Shown: piece after piece, positions 34,040 to 44,854 of the stretch
Layout: every line of letters begins with the position of its first letter
Numbering within the stretch: the stretch's first letter is position 1
Notes under the pieces: model-generated
What the model saw: only the letters and a program-made list of their open reading frames with translations
Database searches by the model: none
What the model was told of the DNA's origin: nothing
Translations under genes and position numbers: made by a program
NCBI GenBank assembly: GCA_002105175.1
Contig: MCGE01000011.1
Coordinates: forward strand, 1,054,001-1,118,000
Direction: 5' to 3'
Source: Absidia repens
Taxonomy: Eukaryota; Mucoromycota; Mucoromycetes; Mucorales; Cunninghamellaceae
DNA: 64,000 nt

Positions 34040-36247
34040 ATGCAGGACAAACTTTGTCGATTACCCTTGCGCAATCTTCATACTCGTTGCTGGTCAAGAT
34101 GCTTTTCTCTTCAGGTATTTTTTAATGGTTTTCTGAAGTTACATTTAAACTAATGAGCTCCCCCGAATATTATATTTTTTAGTCTAGACATCGATTATCG
34201 AGACAGTTTCTTCCTCTGGCAAAAGAAAACAACGTGGCTCAATCCGAAAATGCTTCTGCCAGTCATACTTATTTGATACAAGCTGGTTTTATTCGTCAGG
34301 TAATGAAAGCATACCCTGAATCCTGTTGATCAATTGAATATTTGACTAATCTTTATATGCCCCATCCCTTATAACATTCATCAGTCTTCTTCTGGTATTT
34401 ATAGTTTGTTGCCCCTGGGCCTGCGAACGATCGAAAAAATGGAGCGAATTATCACAGAAGAAATGGACCAGATTGGTGGTCAAAAGCTTATGCTCCCAAT
34501 GCTACTACAGAGCGATCATTGGAAAGAAACAGGCCGCTGGGACACATCGAAAGGCGAAGTAAGTTAGAATAGATAACAAAATACTAGGGTATGCTTATAG
34601 AGAGAAAACAGGTATTAACTGACATACACCTTTGAATCACAAGTTCTTCCGTTTGAAAGATAGAAAGGGCGTTGAAATGCTTTTAGCTCCTACACATGAA
34701 GAAGAAATCACAAGCTTGGTGGCATCAGAACTTCGCTCTTCCAAACAACTTCCCCTGCGACTATATCAAATAGGCCGCAAATACCGTGATGAACTTCGTC
34801 CTCGAGCTGGGCTTCTACGTGGCCGTGAATTTATCATGAAAGATCTTTACTCCTTTGACAAATCGGTGGAGGACGCTTATGCGACGTATGATCAGGTGGC
34901 TCAAGCTTATTCAAATATATTCCGGCGTATTGGATCACCCTTCGTCGTGGTAAGCAAAAACAAAATATACAATTAGAAATCATTAGAAGCAAACATCATC
35001 TTAACATGGTATATTGTACATATTTCAAGGCGGAAGCAGATAGTGGCAATATTGGTGGATCGAAATCTCACGAATATCATTTACTATCCTCTGTCGGTGA
35101 AGATACGTTGCTGACTTGTAAAGACTGTGGCTATACGGCAAATGAAGAATTGGCGGAAGCGATTTATCACGAAAACGACGACAACATCAACCATTCGGGA
35201 TCTTCAACAAATGATGATGATACAAACAAGGTGCTTCAACGTCTTGAATTGCATTCACCTTCAGCATCCAAATTACAGGTGACCACCCTCATTTATTCAG
35301 CTCAAGGCACATCGGAAGAAAACAACATCAGTGGATCGTTAGCTGTCATCACACCCTATCAACGTGCGGCCAACTTGTTGAAAGTGCATGCAGCATTGGG
35401 CAAGTACTTGGAAGCGGAGCAAACGATAAATGACCGGGCAACTCTCGAATTGAAGGTGGTGGCGCCAGATCAGTGGCTGAACAAGAGTCAACAACAAAGC
35501 GAAGGTGCCCATGTGTTCTTGGATGACGCCATCAAGGATAGACTTACCTCTCCCTCAGCAACTCAAACAACGACGGTGCACGACCCTCTTCATTTTCGAC
35601 TGGCCGAAGCCGGCGATGGGTGCCGCAAATGCAATGGAATCACGGGATCCTCCAGAAAGGGATTGGAAAGCGTCAAGGCGATCGAGGTTGCTCACACGTT
35701 TTATCTTGGCACCAAATATTCGTCCGTGCTCAACTGTACCTTCCAAGATCACACACCTCAGCAGCAAAAGAAGGGCGGACATCAGCAAGCGATCGCGGCA
35801 GAAATGGGCTGCTATGGTATCGGTATCTCTCGTCTCTTGGCGTCAGTGGCGGAATCAAAAACAGACAACCGGGGACTAGTGTGGCCTTCTTCTATCGCTC
35901 CTTACAAAGTGTGTATTATTCCAACAGATGACAAGCGCGATGAATTCAAGGCGATGGCCAATACCGTCTACGATCAAATCAATGGGCTTTCTGGTGGATG
36001 GTCGAACGATATCGTGATAGATGATCGACGTGCTGGCTTTGGCCGCAAGATGACGGATGCAGAAATGGTAGGATTCCCATGGATCGTGGTGATTGGACGC
36101 AAGGCATTCAACGAACAGGAACCTATGGTGGAAGTACATCAGCGACGACAAGGGGCTCCTAATTTGAAGGCGGACCTTCCTTTGCATGAATTGAACAGCT
36201 GGCTGGTTGAACAAAATCGGCAACACACCGTTCCCGTGATAGATTAG
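34040..36247 (+). CDS. PARS2: Mitochondrial prolyl-tRNA synthetase
   Basis: Five exons: 34040-34114, 34183-34299, 34385-34558, 34644-34949, 35030-36247; 629 residues. The first exon is a basic, acid-free presequence ([17 protein letters not shown]) for mitochondrial import. Class II motifs: motif 1 near residues 66-100 ([20 protein letters not shown]), motif 2 near 168-195 ([20 protein letters not shown]), motif 3 near 480-495 ([13 protein letters not shown]). Between motifs 2 and 3 lies a long insertion ([20 protein letters not shown]) that resembles a reduced bacterial-type INS editing region. The anticodon-binding domain is at the end ([30 protein letters not shown]). It charges mitochondrial tRNA-Pro. 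The start was chosen because it gives an import signal and fits the splice. Confidence 0.92.
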
Positions 36248-36545
36248 TGCCTTCCTCACTCCTTTTGTTTCCTCCCCTCCCTTTGATTTTATTGTATTAC
36301 ATTTAGAATTTATATATCATATCTATATTATCATATTAAGAATGTACATATTATGCTTATTTATTATCGATTATTATTTATGCAATAAAAATAGCTTTGA
36401 TTAAATCGCAAGCCACTGACCGTCAGGCTCCAAGGGGCCAAAACAAGAAATATGTGCGGGGTTTAAACATATATCAATGTTTTTTTTTTACTCCCTGACA
36501 ATTTTGTCATCTCTTCTTTACACCAATTTTTACTATTATTGCATC
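36248..36545. promoter_or_regulatory. Spacer with GCGGGGTTTAAAC promoter-like motif
   Basis: AATAAAAATAG near 36383 is the probable end signal of the synthetase gene. A GTGCGGGGTTTAAAC block at about 36453-36467, then a T-rich run, precedes the bS16m start by about 80 bases. A related word occurs upstream of SFT2 (GGCGGCGTTTAAATG, 62179-62193), and its complement in the dispersed repeats. Confidence 0.45.
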
Positions 36546-36952
36546 ATGGTTGTTCGTATTCGTTTAGCTCGACACGGTCGCCGTAATTTGCCATATTATC
36601 ACATCGTTGTGGCTAATGCGCGCACAGCGCGTAACAGCAAACCTTTGGAACAAATCGGCACGTTCAATCCCATTCCCAATGAAAACGGACAAAAGGCCAT
36701 CAATCTCAACTTTGAACGTACAAAATATTGGCTAACGGTGGGTGCTCAGCCTTCAGAAATGGTGGAAAAGATCCTTGTTCAGGTAACTTTCTCGTCCCTC
36801 CTCCGTCGCCTTTCTTAATATTCTAGGCTCATGGTTATTAACCTTCATTTATATTCTTATTATTTATTTGACGACAATAGGCTGAACTTATACCTCAAGC
36901 ACCCAAACCATGGATGAAGGAGGCTGCCAAGCGGTTTCAACAACAAGCATAG
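36546..36952 (+). CDS. MRPS16: Mitochondrial ribosomal protein bS16m
   Basis: Two exons: 36546-36782 and 36881-36952; 102 residues. Typical S16 signature: MVVRIRLARHGRRNLPYYHI, VANARTARNSKPLEQIGTFN, INLNFERTKYWLTVGAQPS. This protein binds 16S-type rRNA early in assembly of the small subunit in the mitochondrion. No separate presequence is visible; S16 proteins often use the N-terminus itself. The neighbour upstream also serves mitochondrial translation, on the same strand 298 bases away. Confidence 0.95.
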
Positions 36953-37749
36953 GTATGAAGGCTAGAATAGATTTGATATACCTTTCCCTTTCCCTTCCCG
37001 TCCTTCTCCTCTTGTTCTGCATACGATAGACTTAGTTTTATTTGATCCTTGCCCCACTCCCCATACACACTTCAATTGTATATAGTATCTTCTCCACCCT
37101 TTCTCTCTATTTTATTCTACAATTGTAGCAACATATTATTGCGTTTTTGTTTTTTATTTTATTTTAAATAAAGCAAAGCAAAACTAATATTTTTCTTTCA
37201 CAAACATGATGCCAATAGGCGGTATATAATGATATTGTGGAGATTTTTTTGGTGTTTATACTCCGTCGCTAATGTGGTGCGATCAAAAATGGGATTTTTT
37301 TTTTCCCACTTTCTCTTTTCTTCTTTTACTCCAAATTTATCCATCTCTTCTTACTACTTTATTTTCCGTTACTGGATTACTATCATTTTGTTGCTACAGA
37401 AACGATAGTACATAATTGTTTTATACTACGTGGAATAGAGGTAGTAAGTGAAGGTATGCCAGTTGGGTGAATTCATCTGATATGTATGTGCTTTCAATTA
37501 CTCACTCCTTTTTTATTTAGTTATCCAAAACGGCTAGTTTGATTCACTTCATCCAACCTTACAACACTTTTTTACTTCAACAAAGTCCGTTTTTTTTTTT
37601 TTTTTTTTTTCAACGGTAACAGTGACAAGCCTGACCGAAGTTCCCATCTTGGTATTCATCTCCCCCTATCATCCGGAACTTGCCCAATTATCCCAAAAGT
37701 TATGGCCGAAAGGTGCAACTAAATAGTACAACAGAAACGCAACACTACA
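36953..37749. other. Intergenic before PIK1
   Basis: T/C-rich 3' region with AATAAAGC near 37169, several T runs (for example 37590-37611), and no supported gene. Confidence 0.5.
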
Positions 37750-40700
37750 ATGTCCAACGAATTATTATTACGACTCTTTCGCTCCGAATTCTTCAACTCT
37801 TGGATTGCTGTATCTTACTTGTTTCGGTATTCAGGCAACCTCGGGATCCAGCACTATCTTTGCAGCGAGCTTAACACCTTTCCCTTGTCTGAAATCGAAT
37901 TTTTTTTACCACAGCTTGTGTAAGTTATTGAAAAGTACGTGCCTACAACGAAACTGTGTATTGACTGTATTTTTTTGACGCGTCTACGATTTTTTTTCCT
38001 ATTTAGTCACTTATTTATTACACGGCCATCTGACTCCGTCGCATTGGAATGCTTCCTTGTTGATCTTTGTGAAAAGTCAACTCACATGGCCATTATGGTA
38101 AGTAGTTTGTTCAACCAATGTCTGGTGTTATGTATGGTGACTGACCTTTGTCATTTTATTTTGTCTATGAGTAGACTCTCTGGTATCTTCAGGCCTATGT
38201 CTCTGATCTATCCGCCAATCCCAACAGCCCATCATTTGCATTATGTCGACGGTTACTCAACAAATGTCAAACCATTGTTTTCTCGGATGGTAATGCGGAG
38301 GATCTTGAATTAGCGGATGCAGCGTCGTCGATGAATCTTGGCTTATCAACGCATAAGGTCCATGAAAATGCGTTGCCGGCTTTAGTCGGAATTGGCGCTA
38401 TGCTCACTGCCTTTGCACAACCTCTCATGACAAAACCTGCTGGACAAATCGCTATAGCCCAGGGTCGAAGAAACAGCATCACATCATCATCATCGGCACC
38501 GACAACAACTCCATTTGGACTTACTAGAAGAAACACTTTAAACGGCGTCGGCGGGTCTGCCTCGGACCAGGAAAGTGCCACAGTTATCCATCCAACGGAC
38601 GAGGAACTACTAAACAACAGCCAAGACAATGATGACTGGAAAACCAACTCGAAACGGCAATCAACAGCCTCTGCAACCACAATTTTACAGCAACATTCGA
38701 ACCATGATATGCCATTTCAATCATCGTCGCAACCTGAATTACCAATCTCTAAAAGACGGATATCTCAATTCAACCCATTCACTAGCTCACCCTCTCTGGA
38801 AGATCTACATCATGGAAAAGCGTTTGCAATGTCACGATACCTCAAGTCAGCTCAAAACAAGTTCAATCGCAAAATGCAACTTCGTACATCAACTGCTGCA
38901 CTCAACGACAAGTCGTCATCCTCACGAAAATCTAGCAGCAAAACGAATCTCAACATCTTCGATCCTGCTCTCACTGCTCTCGGTCAATCATCAGTACCAA
39001 CAAATAGCACAACGCCTCTCTCTCCCGCATTGACTCACTGCTCTTCCGACAACACGGTGCACGGTAACAAACATTCCCACCTGGCTCGCCACCGGTTTAT
39101 ATCCTCCTCTCTTGATTCACCCAGCGCATTCGACTTATCTGACGACGACGCCGACCATGACAATAAAGATATCAGCGATCAGCATTCCATTGAAACATCC
39201 TCAACATTCGCAACAGACGACTCAAAATCAGACTCTGAAAATGGGCCTTCGGAGCAACATAAACACAACAATGCTAGTAAAGCAGCTCTTTCTGGGGATG
39301 ACTCCAATTCTGATTCTGATTCTGATGGCTACCAAACGCTATCGCGGCTGGATACCGATCACCGAAAGCTGTTACTGAAATCCAACTACTTCCGCTCTGA
39401 AATACAATTTCTATTGGCTCTGGTGGATATTGCGACTCGACTGGTAATTGTCCCAAAACCTGCGCGGATGAGTGCCTTGCATGCCGAACTTGCACTTTTG
39501 AACCACAACCTACCTGCTGAAGTCTGTCTCCCTCTTTGGTGTCCTGCAACAACCGACAAACCCTATCATCACCGTGTAGTGCGCATTAATCCATCGGATG
39601 CGGTGGTCCTCAACTCTGCTGAACGTGCCCCATATTTACTGATGATCGAAGTACTGGAAGACGAAATGAGTTTTGATGATGATTACATGTCCACGATGTA
39701 CCGAATGCGCCGCCAACATCATCGCACAGCAAAAGCAACAACAAAAGTAGCGTCAACCGACAAGAACAAACACGTCGACGATGACATTGGCAGTTTCAAG
39801 ATATCAAAAGGCAAAAAGAAGGGACGAAAGAAGAAACAGCATTCGCATAAAAATGGAAAACCAAGTACGGCACCTACTACTACAACAGCAACGGCAACGG
39901 TGGTGGATATGCCGGTGGTGGATATGGGCGAATGTCTAGGCGGAACGGCTGCAGCGACACTGACGGCAAGAACATCCATATCAAACGACCCACCAACATC
40001 GTCATTATCACCACATCCATCATCATCAACATCATCATCATCGGCAACAGCAAGGCTATCACCTATGGATCATCATCGTCATTCAAGTAGCAAGCGCCGA
40101 CAATCTTCACCATCCTTGGACGATCATGCGGAACGAATGCGAACGGCAGCGGTGATGTTGGCACAATTGCAGCAAAACACATCCTCATCCGTAGCCGGAT
40201 CTCATGGTGCGGCAGGCACGTCGTCGGCGACTGGGGAACCGTTGACAAAGGCGATGTTATCCAGTACAGCACAGCAACGACAAGGGACCGAACAAATTCG
40301 ACAAAAAATTATCAAAGAAATGCTGGCTTTGGAAGATCAACGGATGGAAAAAATGAAGAAGGAAGGTGCAAGCAATAGTGGTGATAGTGATGATGGGGTT
40401 GGTTCGGAACAACGTTTGGAAGATGAACGCTATGTGGCTCAAGTGGTGAACAAGGAAGATCCCAGTGGTAAGAAGAAGAAGAAAAAATTAGTGTGACATG
40501 GTCATCCTAATGACTTGACTTCTCTTTTTCTTTTTCTTTTTTTCTAGCCGCTGTATTTTCGGAAGATTGGGAAGTGAAAAAAGCAAGGATCCGTGCGTCA
40601 TCACCGTATGGCCATCTGCCGAACTGGCGATTACTCTCGGTCATTGTGAAACAAGGCGCTGATTTACGGCAGGAACAATTCGCTATTCAATTGATTAGGG

Positions 40701-41900
40701 AAATGCAACGTATTTGGCAGGACACAGGTGTGGATGTTTGGGTCAAGTAGTAAGTGCTTCGTTTTTTTGTTTTTTTTTTGTGGGGGTGGGGATGCTCTTA
40801 CTTTGATTGATATTGACTTTTTTCTTTATTTAGCTTCCGTGTCTTGGTGACATCTGATGGATCTGGGCTGATCGAAACACTGCGAAACACGATCTCTGTA
40901 CACTCTATTAAGAAAAATGCTTATATCCGTGGCTGGAATGAAAAAGGCATGGTTTTCCATCTGAACAACTACTATGAAAAAGTAAGTCAAAGCAACTGGT
41001 GGTTGATTCACAAGGTTAATGATATCTCACTCTCTTTTATTATCGGTAGCAATGGGGACCTTTAGATTCTGATGACTATGTCAAAGCACAAGATGCATTC
41101 ATGCGAAGTCTGGCTGGATATTCAATTGCATGCTATATTCTCCAAATCAAGGATAGGTAACCCCTCCACCGACCTCCCCCCCCCGTTCGCAAAAAAAAAA
41201 AAAAAAAAGAGTTGACTAGCTTGTAAATGAACTCATCATTCTTTTGTTGTGATATAGACATAATGGCAATATTTTGGTAGACGAAGATGGTCATCTGATT
41301 CGTAAGTCAAAGCATCCAGAAAACAATTGATAGGGTGGGGAGGATGTAGACATGATTATTTGATAGCAACCATATTTAACTGCGTCTTTTTTATTTTATT
41401 TTTTTTATTTTTTTTGTCAGATATCGATTTTGGATTTATGCTATCGAACTCACCAGGGTCTGTTGGTTTTGAAATGGCGTCCTTCAAATTACCACAAGAA
41501 TACATAGACATCCTGGGTGGCGTGCATGGAGAAAAATTTGCGGAATACAAAGCATTGATGAAGGCAGCTTTTCTCTCGGTCCGGAAACACAGTGAAAACA
41601 TTCTCTTGTTGGTGGAAATGATGTGCAAAGACTCTAAGCTGGCCTGCTTCCAAAGTGGTGAACAAACCATCCAGCAACTTCGTGATCGGTTCCAATTGCA
41701 TTTGACTGAGCCGCAGGCTGAAGAATTTGTGGATCGGATGATTATGAGCAGCTGTGGCAATGTCTTTACAAAGCTCTACGATACCTACCAATACTATTCT
41801 CAGGTAAACGTGGAATTAAAAATAAAAAATCCAACCCATCAACCAAATATCATGAACTGACAGCGTTTATTTTCATCGTTTTTTCTAGGGTATTTTGTAA
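37750..41900 (+). CDS. PIK1: Phosphatidylinositol 4-kinase, type III beta (Pik1)
   Basis: Nine exons: 37750-37919, 38007-38097, 38175-40467, 40548-40749, 40834-40981, 41050-41156, 41258-41301, 41421-41803, 41889-41900; 1149 residues. An N-terminal helical lipid-kinase-unique region (SNELLLRLFRSEFFNSWIAV, ALCRRLLNKCQTIVF) leads into a long Ser/Asp/Lys-rich middle. The kinase domain is at about 852-1149: LLSVIVKQGADLRQEQFAIQ (ATP Lys), KDRHNGNILVDEDG (catalytic loop) and HIDFGFMLSNSPG (activation loop). It makes PI4P at the Golgi and nucleus. The last exon encodes only GIL and a stop. The start gives the conserved beginning of the family and a good splice phase. Confidence 0.93.
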
Positions 41901-43040
41901 GGAATCACCAGTACTGACTATACTTGATTTGGCTCTTTAAAGTAGAATAGTAGTAATGCATTGGTAGATTGTTTTGGTAGCATATTTTAGTCATTAGTAT
42001 AATGTTGATCTTTTCTAGTGTGTGTGTATATGTGTGTGATTTTTTATTCATGTATCAATAAAACAATTATTTATATCAAACGCTTTGAATACAATGCATA
42101 TATGGGTTGTAAAATTTGGGTTTTATTGAATAATGCAATATGAGGCTATCTATGTGAAGGAGGATGGGAGAAAATATACAAAATAGCAATGCCATCAAGG
42201 GGAGAGGGTATCAATTGTGTCAAATAAAAGAGCATATTATACATTACTAATGGATTTGTAAAATTTGGGATTTTATTGAATATGAAATAGGGAACTATCT
42301 ATGTGAAGGGGACGGGGCAAAATATACAAAATAATAAAGTGATCATGGGGAAAGGGTGATTGTGTCAAATGGAAGAGTATATGTATTATGGCCAATAGAT
42401 TCCAAGGATTTTAGGCAAGAGGGCTGATCAGTCTATTATTGAAAACAGGCATATTGGAAAAAGGGGTAGGGTGGAGTTAAAGAAAGTTACAAATTGTATT
42501 GCTAATCACTTGCGAACAGACTTACTTTAACCAGGAAGGTCGTGGATTGCTTGTGGTCATACCGATATAAATGATGGCAGGGATAAAGGCGAAGTGAACT
42601 GTCTTTTTAGTGACATCAAATACCTATAGTTGTCAAATGGAAACGTAGGAATCAGTTCGTAGGGAGTCAATAGTGCAGTTGCCTAGTCTCTTTTTTTTTT
42701 TTTTTACGTTACCTTAAGCAAAGCGTCCTTTGTTGAATCAGAGACCATTATAAATATGAGTATATGGATAAGCTTGAAAGCAACAAAAATAAAAAAAATA
42801 AACTAGCAGAAAATTTTAAAGCGAAATCAATTGAAACTCCGGGTCTGAGTATATTGTATGTACATACAGTGTACTGTACTTGATCGGGCAAGAGCCGGGA
42901 CACTCCTCAAGTTCAAAAATAAAGGATCATGCGGGATTTAAACATTCCAACACTAGTAAAGAACAAAAAATAAAAAAAATAAAAAAACGAAGTTATCTTG
43001 GGTGCCAGAGGGGTTGTCCTTGCTGGTGAAGTATCGGCTT
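41901..43040. other. Intergenic with diverged tandem duplication
   Basis: AATAAAAC near 42057 ends PIK1. Two diverged direct copies of about 130-145 bases start at 42108 and 42257 (both TGTAAAATTTGGG, then TTTTATTGAAT, CTATCTATGTGAAG and AATATACAAAATA). An isolated ATGCGGGATTTAAAC at 42931-42945 resembles the upstream end of the dispersed repeat. No gene seen. Confidence 0.6.
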
Positions 43041-43049
43041 TGATGGGAT

Positions 43050-44010
43050 AGGGCTAGAAATTCACCAAATTTTACACGTAAAGGATGGCACCTCGTCTCA
43101 GGCTTTTTGCGTGTGTGCCTGTATGCCTATGTGTCTGTGTATCTGTGTAGGGAGAGAGGAGGCGAGAAATTCAGTGCGGTAGAGCAACAATATCCCTGAA
43201 TTTCATATTAAATGAGCCAGGACTGCTACACAGTCGTTTTAGGCTTTGAGGGGGTGAGGGTGTTGAGCAAAAGTGGACAAGGTGGGTGAACTAGAAAGCA
43301 GATGATCGATATGGATCAACAATAACGACATTTTTCATCATCATATGGGTCATAGAATGGTTAAATAATAAAAAAGAATGTTTTATTGAAGTATATTGAT
43401 GGGTACTAAATTAAAAACGAGAGGTTCTTTGACACAAGAGATCTGATGCAAGGATCTGATGGAGGTAGTAAGTGGGGATTAACAGGGAGACTGATGGAAG
43501 TTTCAGAGGAATAGTCATCTCTAATCTAAAGGCGTGATCACAAAAAAGGTAGTTAATATACTGTACAAGACGTAATAAAAACAGGACTGATATTTGTTGT
43601 TGAAGCACAATAATGGTCTACAGTAATCAAAAAGATGATGGTAGTAAAAAAAAAAGGATCTATTGTACAAGACATGAGAGACACTTACGGGACATCTTTA
43701 TTGAAACATGTAAAAAAAGATATATTTTATTGAGCTGTTGATACAAGCTATGGCAGACTAACACTGAACTAGCCTAATGAAGGGTCCAAAAAGCCAGCAA
43801 ATGGTGCTCTCAGATCCAAGATCCAAAATGAAAGGGTTTCCCCATGCATATTGTAATCCCTGAGCTGAAACCCCTTTTAAACTATTCCTGACACTAATCT
43901 AAGTCCACCATTAGCCTATACGGGCCATAATTGTGAAGAAAAAAGAGAAAGAAAAAAAGAAATAGAAAAAACGAGCGTTAATAAAAATTTCACGTGTGCG
44001 GGATTTGAAA
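43050..44010 (-). repeat. Dispersed repeat family copy 6, long form (reverse)
   Basis: The core is 43820-43899 (minus reading VRNSLKGVSAQGLQYAWGNP, open through ILDLGSESTICWLFG). The sense upstream site is at 43990-44010 (AAATCCCGCACACGTG). The tail runs left to about 43050 and pairs with copy 3. AATAAAATATA in the tail is at about 43722-43732 (complement). Confidence 0.8.
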
Positions 44011-44854
44011 TATTTTTTGCAGTGTCTTATGAGGTTGGATTGTGAGTTTTCATGAAATGGGGATGGTGGATAGATAAGAAAATAAGAAGGGATGAGCACA
44101 CTGCAAAAAAAAAAAAAAAAAAAAAAAAAAACCAGTAATGGGAGTATCAAAATGTAGTAGTTGAAGAGAATTGGACCGTTTCGAGGAGAAAGCACTTGTT
44201 CAATCACAATCGAGCCAGATCAGATTTTCTCACAAACATCCTATATATATATAGTTGCTCAAAGCTCTGAGCGAAAACAAAAACAAAAACAAAAACAAAA
44301 AAAATATTCAATGGGATTCGGATTTCATGTCAAGCTGGATCAAAATAACAAATAAATAAACCTATGAGGTGATGAAGTTAACATGTATATCATAGGGGAG
44401 TCAGAAATAAATACATTAAACATACACTTCATAACATGATAATAAGTAAAGACAAGAAGATGACCACAGTATGTACAACTTTTTCTTTCACTTATCAATT
44501 TGAAAGGGCTATATGTCACCTAACTAATAAATCAACTTAATCCAGCATATTTTTTTTTTTTTTTGGAATTTGGGAGAGCAAAATTTGAAGTGTTTCGAAT
44601 ATTGACTGATCAAACTATAATGCATACAAATATAAAGTTTCTAAAAGCACACACATTGAGAAGTGTGTTCGTTTATTTTGTAAATGTGATGATGATAAGG
44701 AGGATGATGGTAATAATATCATAATAAAAAAAAAGGAATGCAAAAATTGTTATCGATGAACAAAAAAAAAAAGCAAAAAAAAAAAAAAGCACAGTAGAAC
44801 TTGTGTGAATAGAGGGGGAGAGGTGGAGAAAGAGGGGAAGGAAGGCAGAAATTA
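44011..44854. other. Intergenic with A runs and (AAAAAC)n
   Basis: A run at 44105-44130 and an (ACAAAA)n array at about 44275-44300. Beyond this lies the 3' region of the VTC gene. No gene supported. Confidence 0.5.

Noticed and set aside
38267..38680. Minus-strand 137-codon frame inside PIK1
   Set aside because: Antisense shadow of a Ser-rich coding exon.
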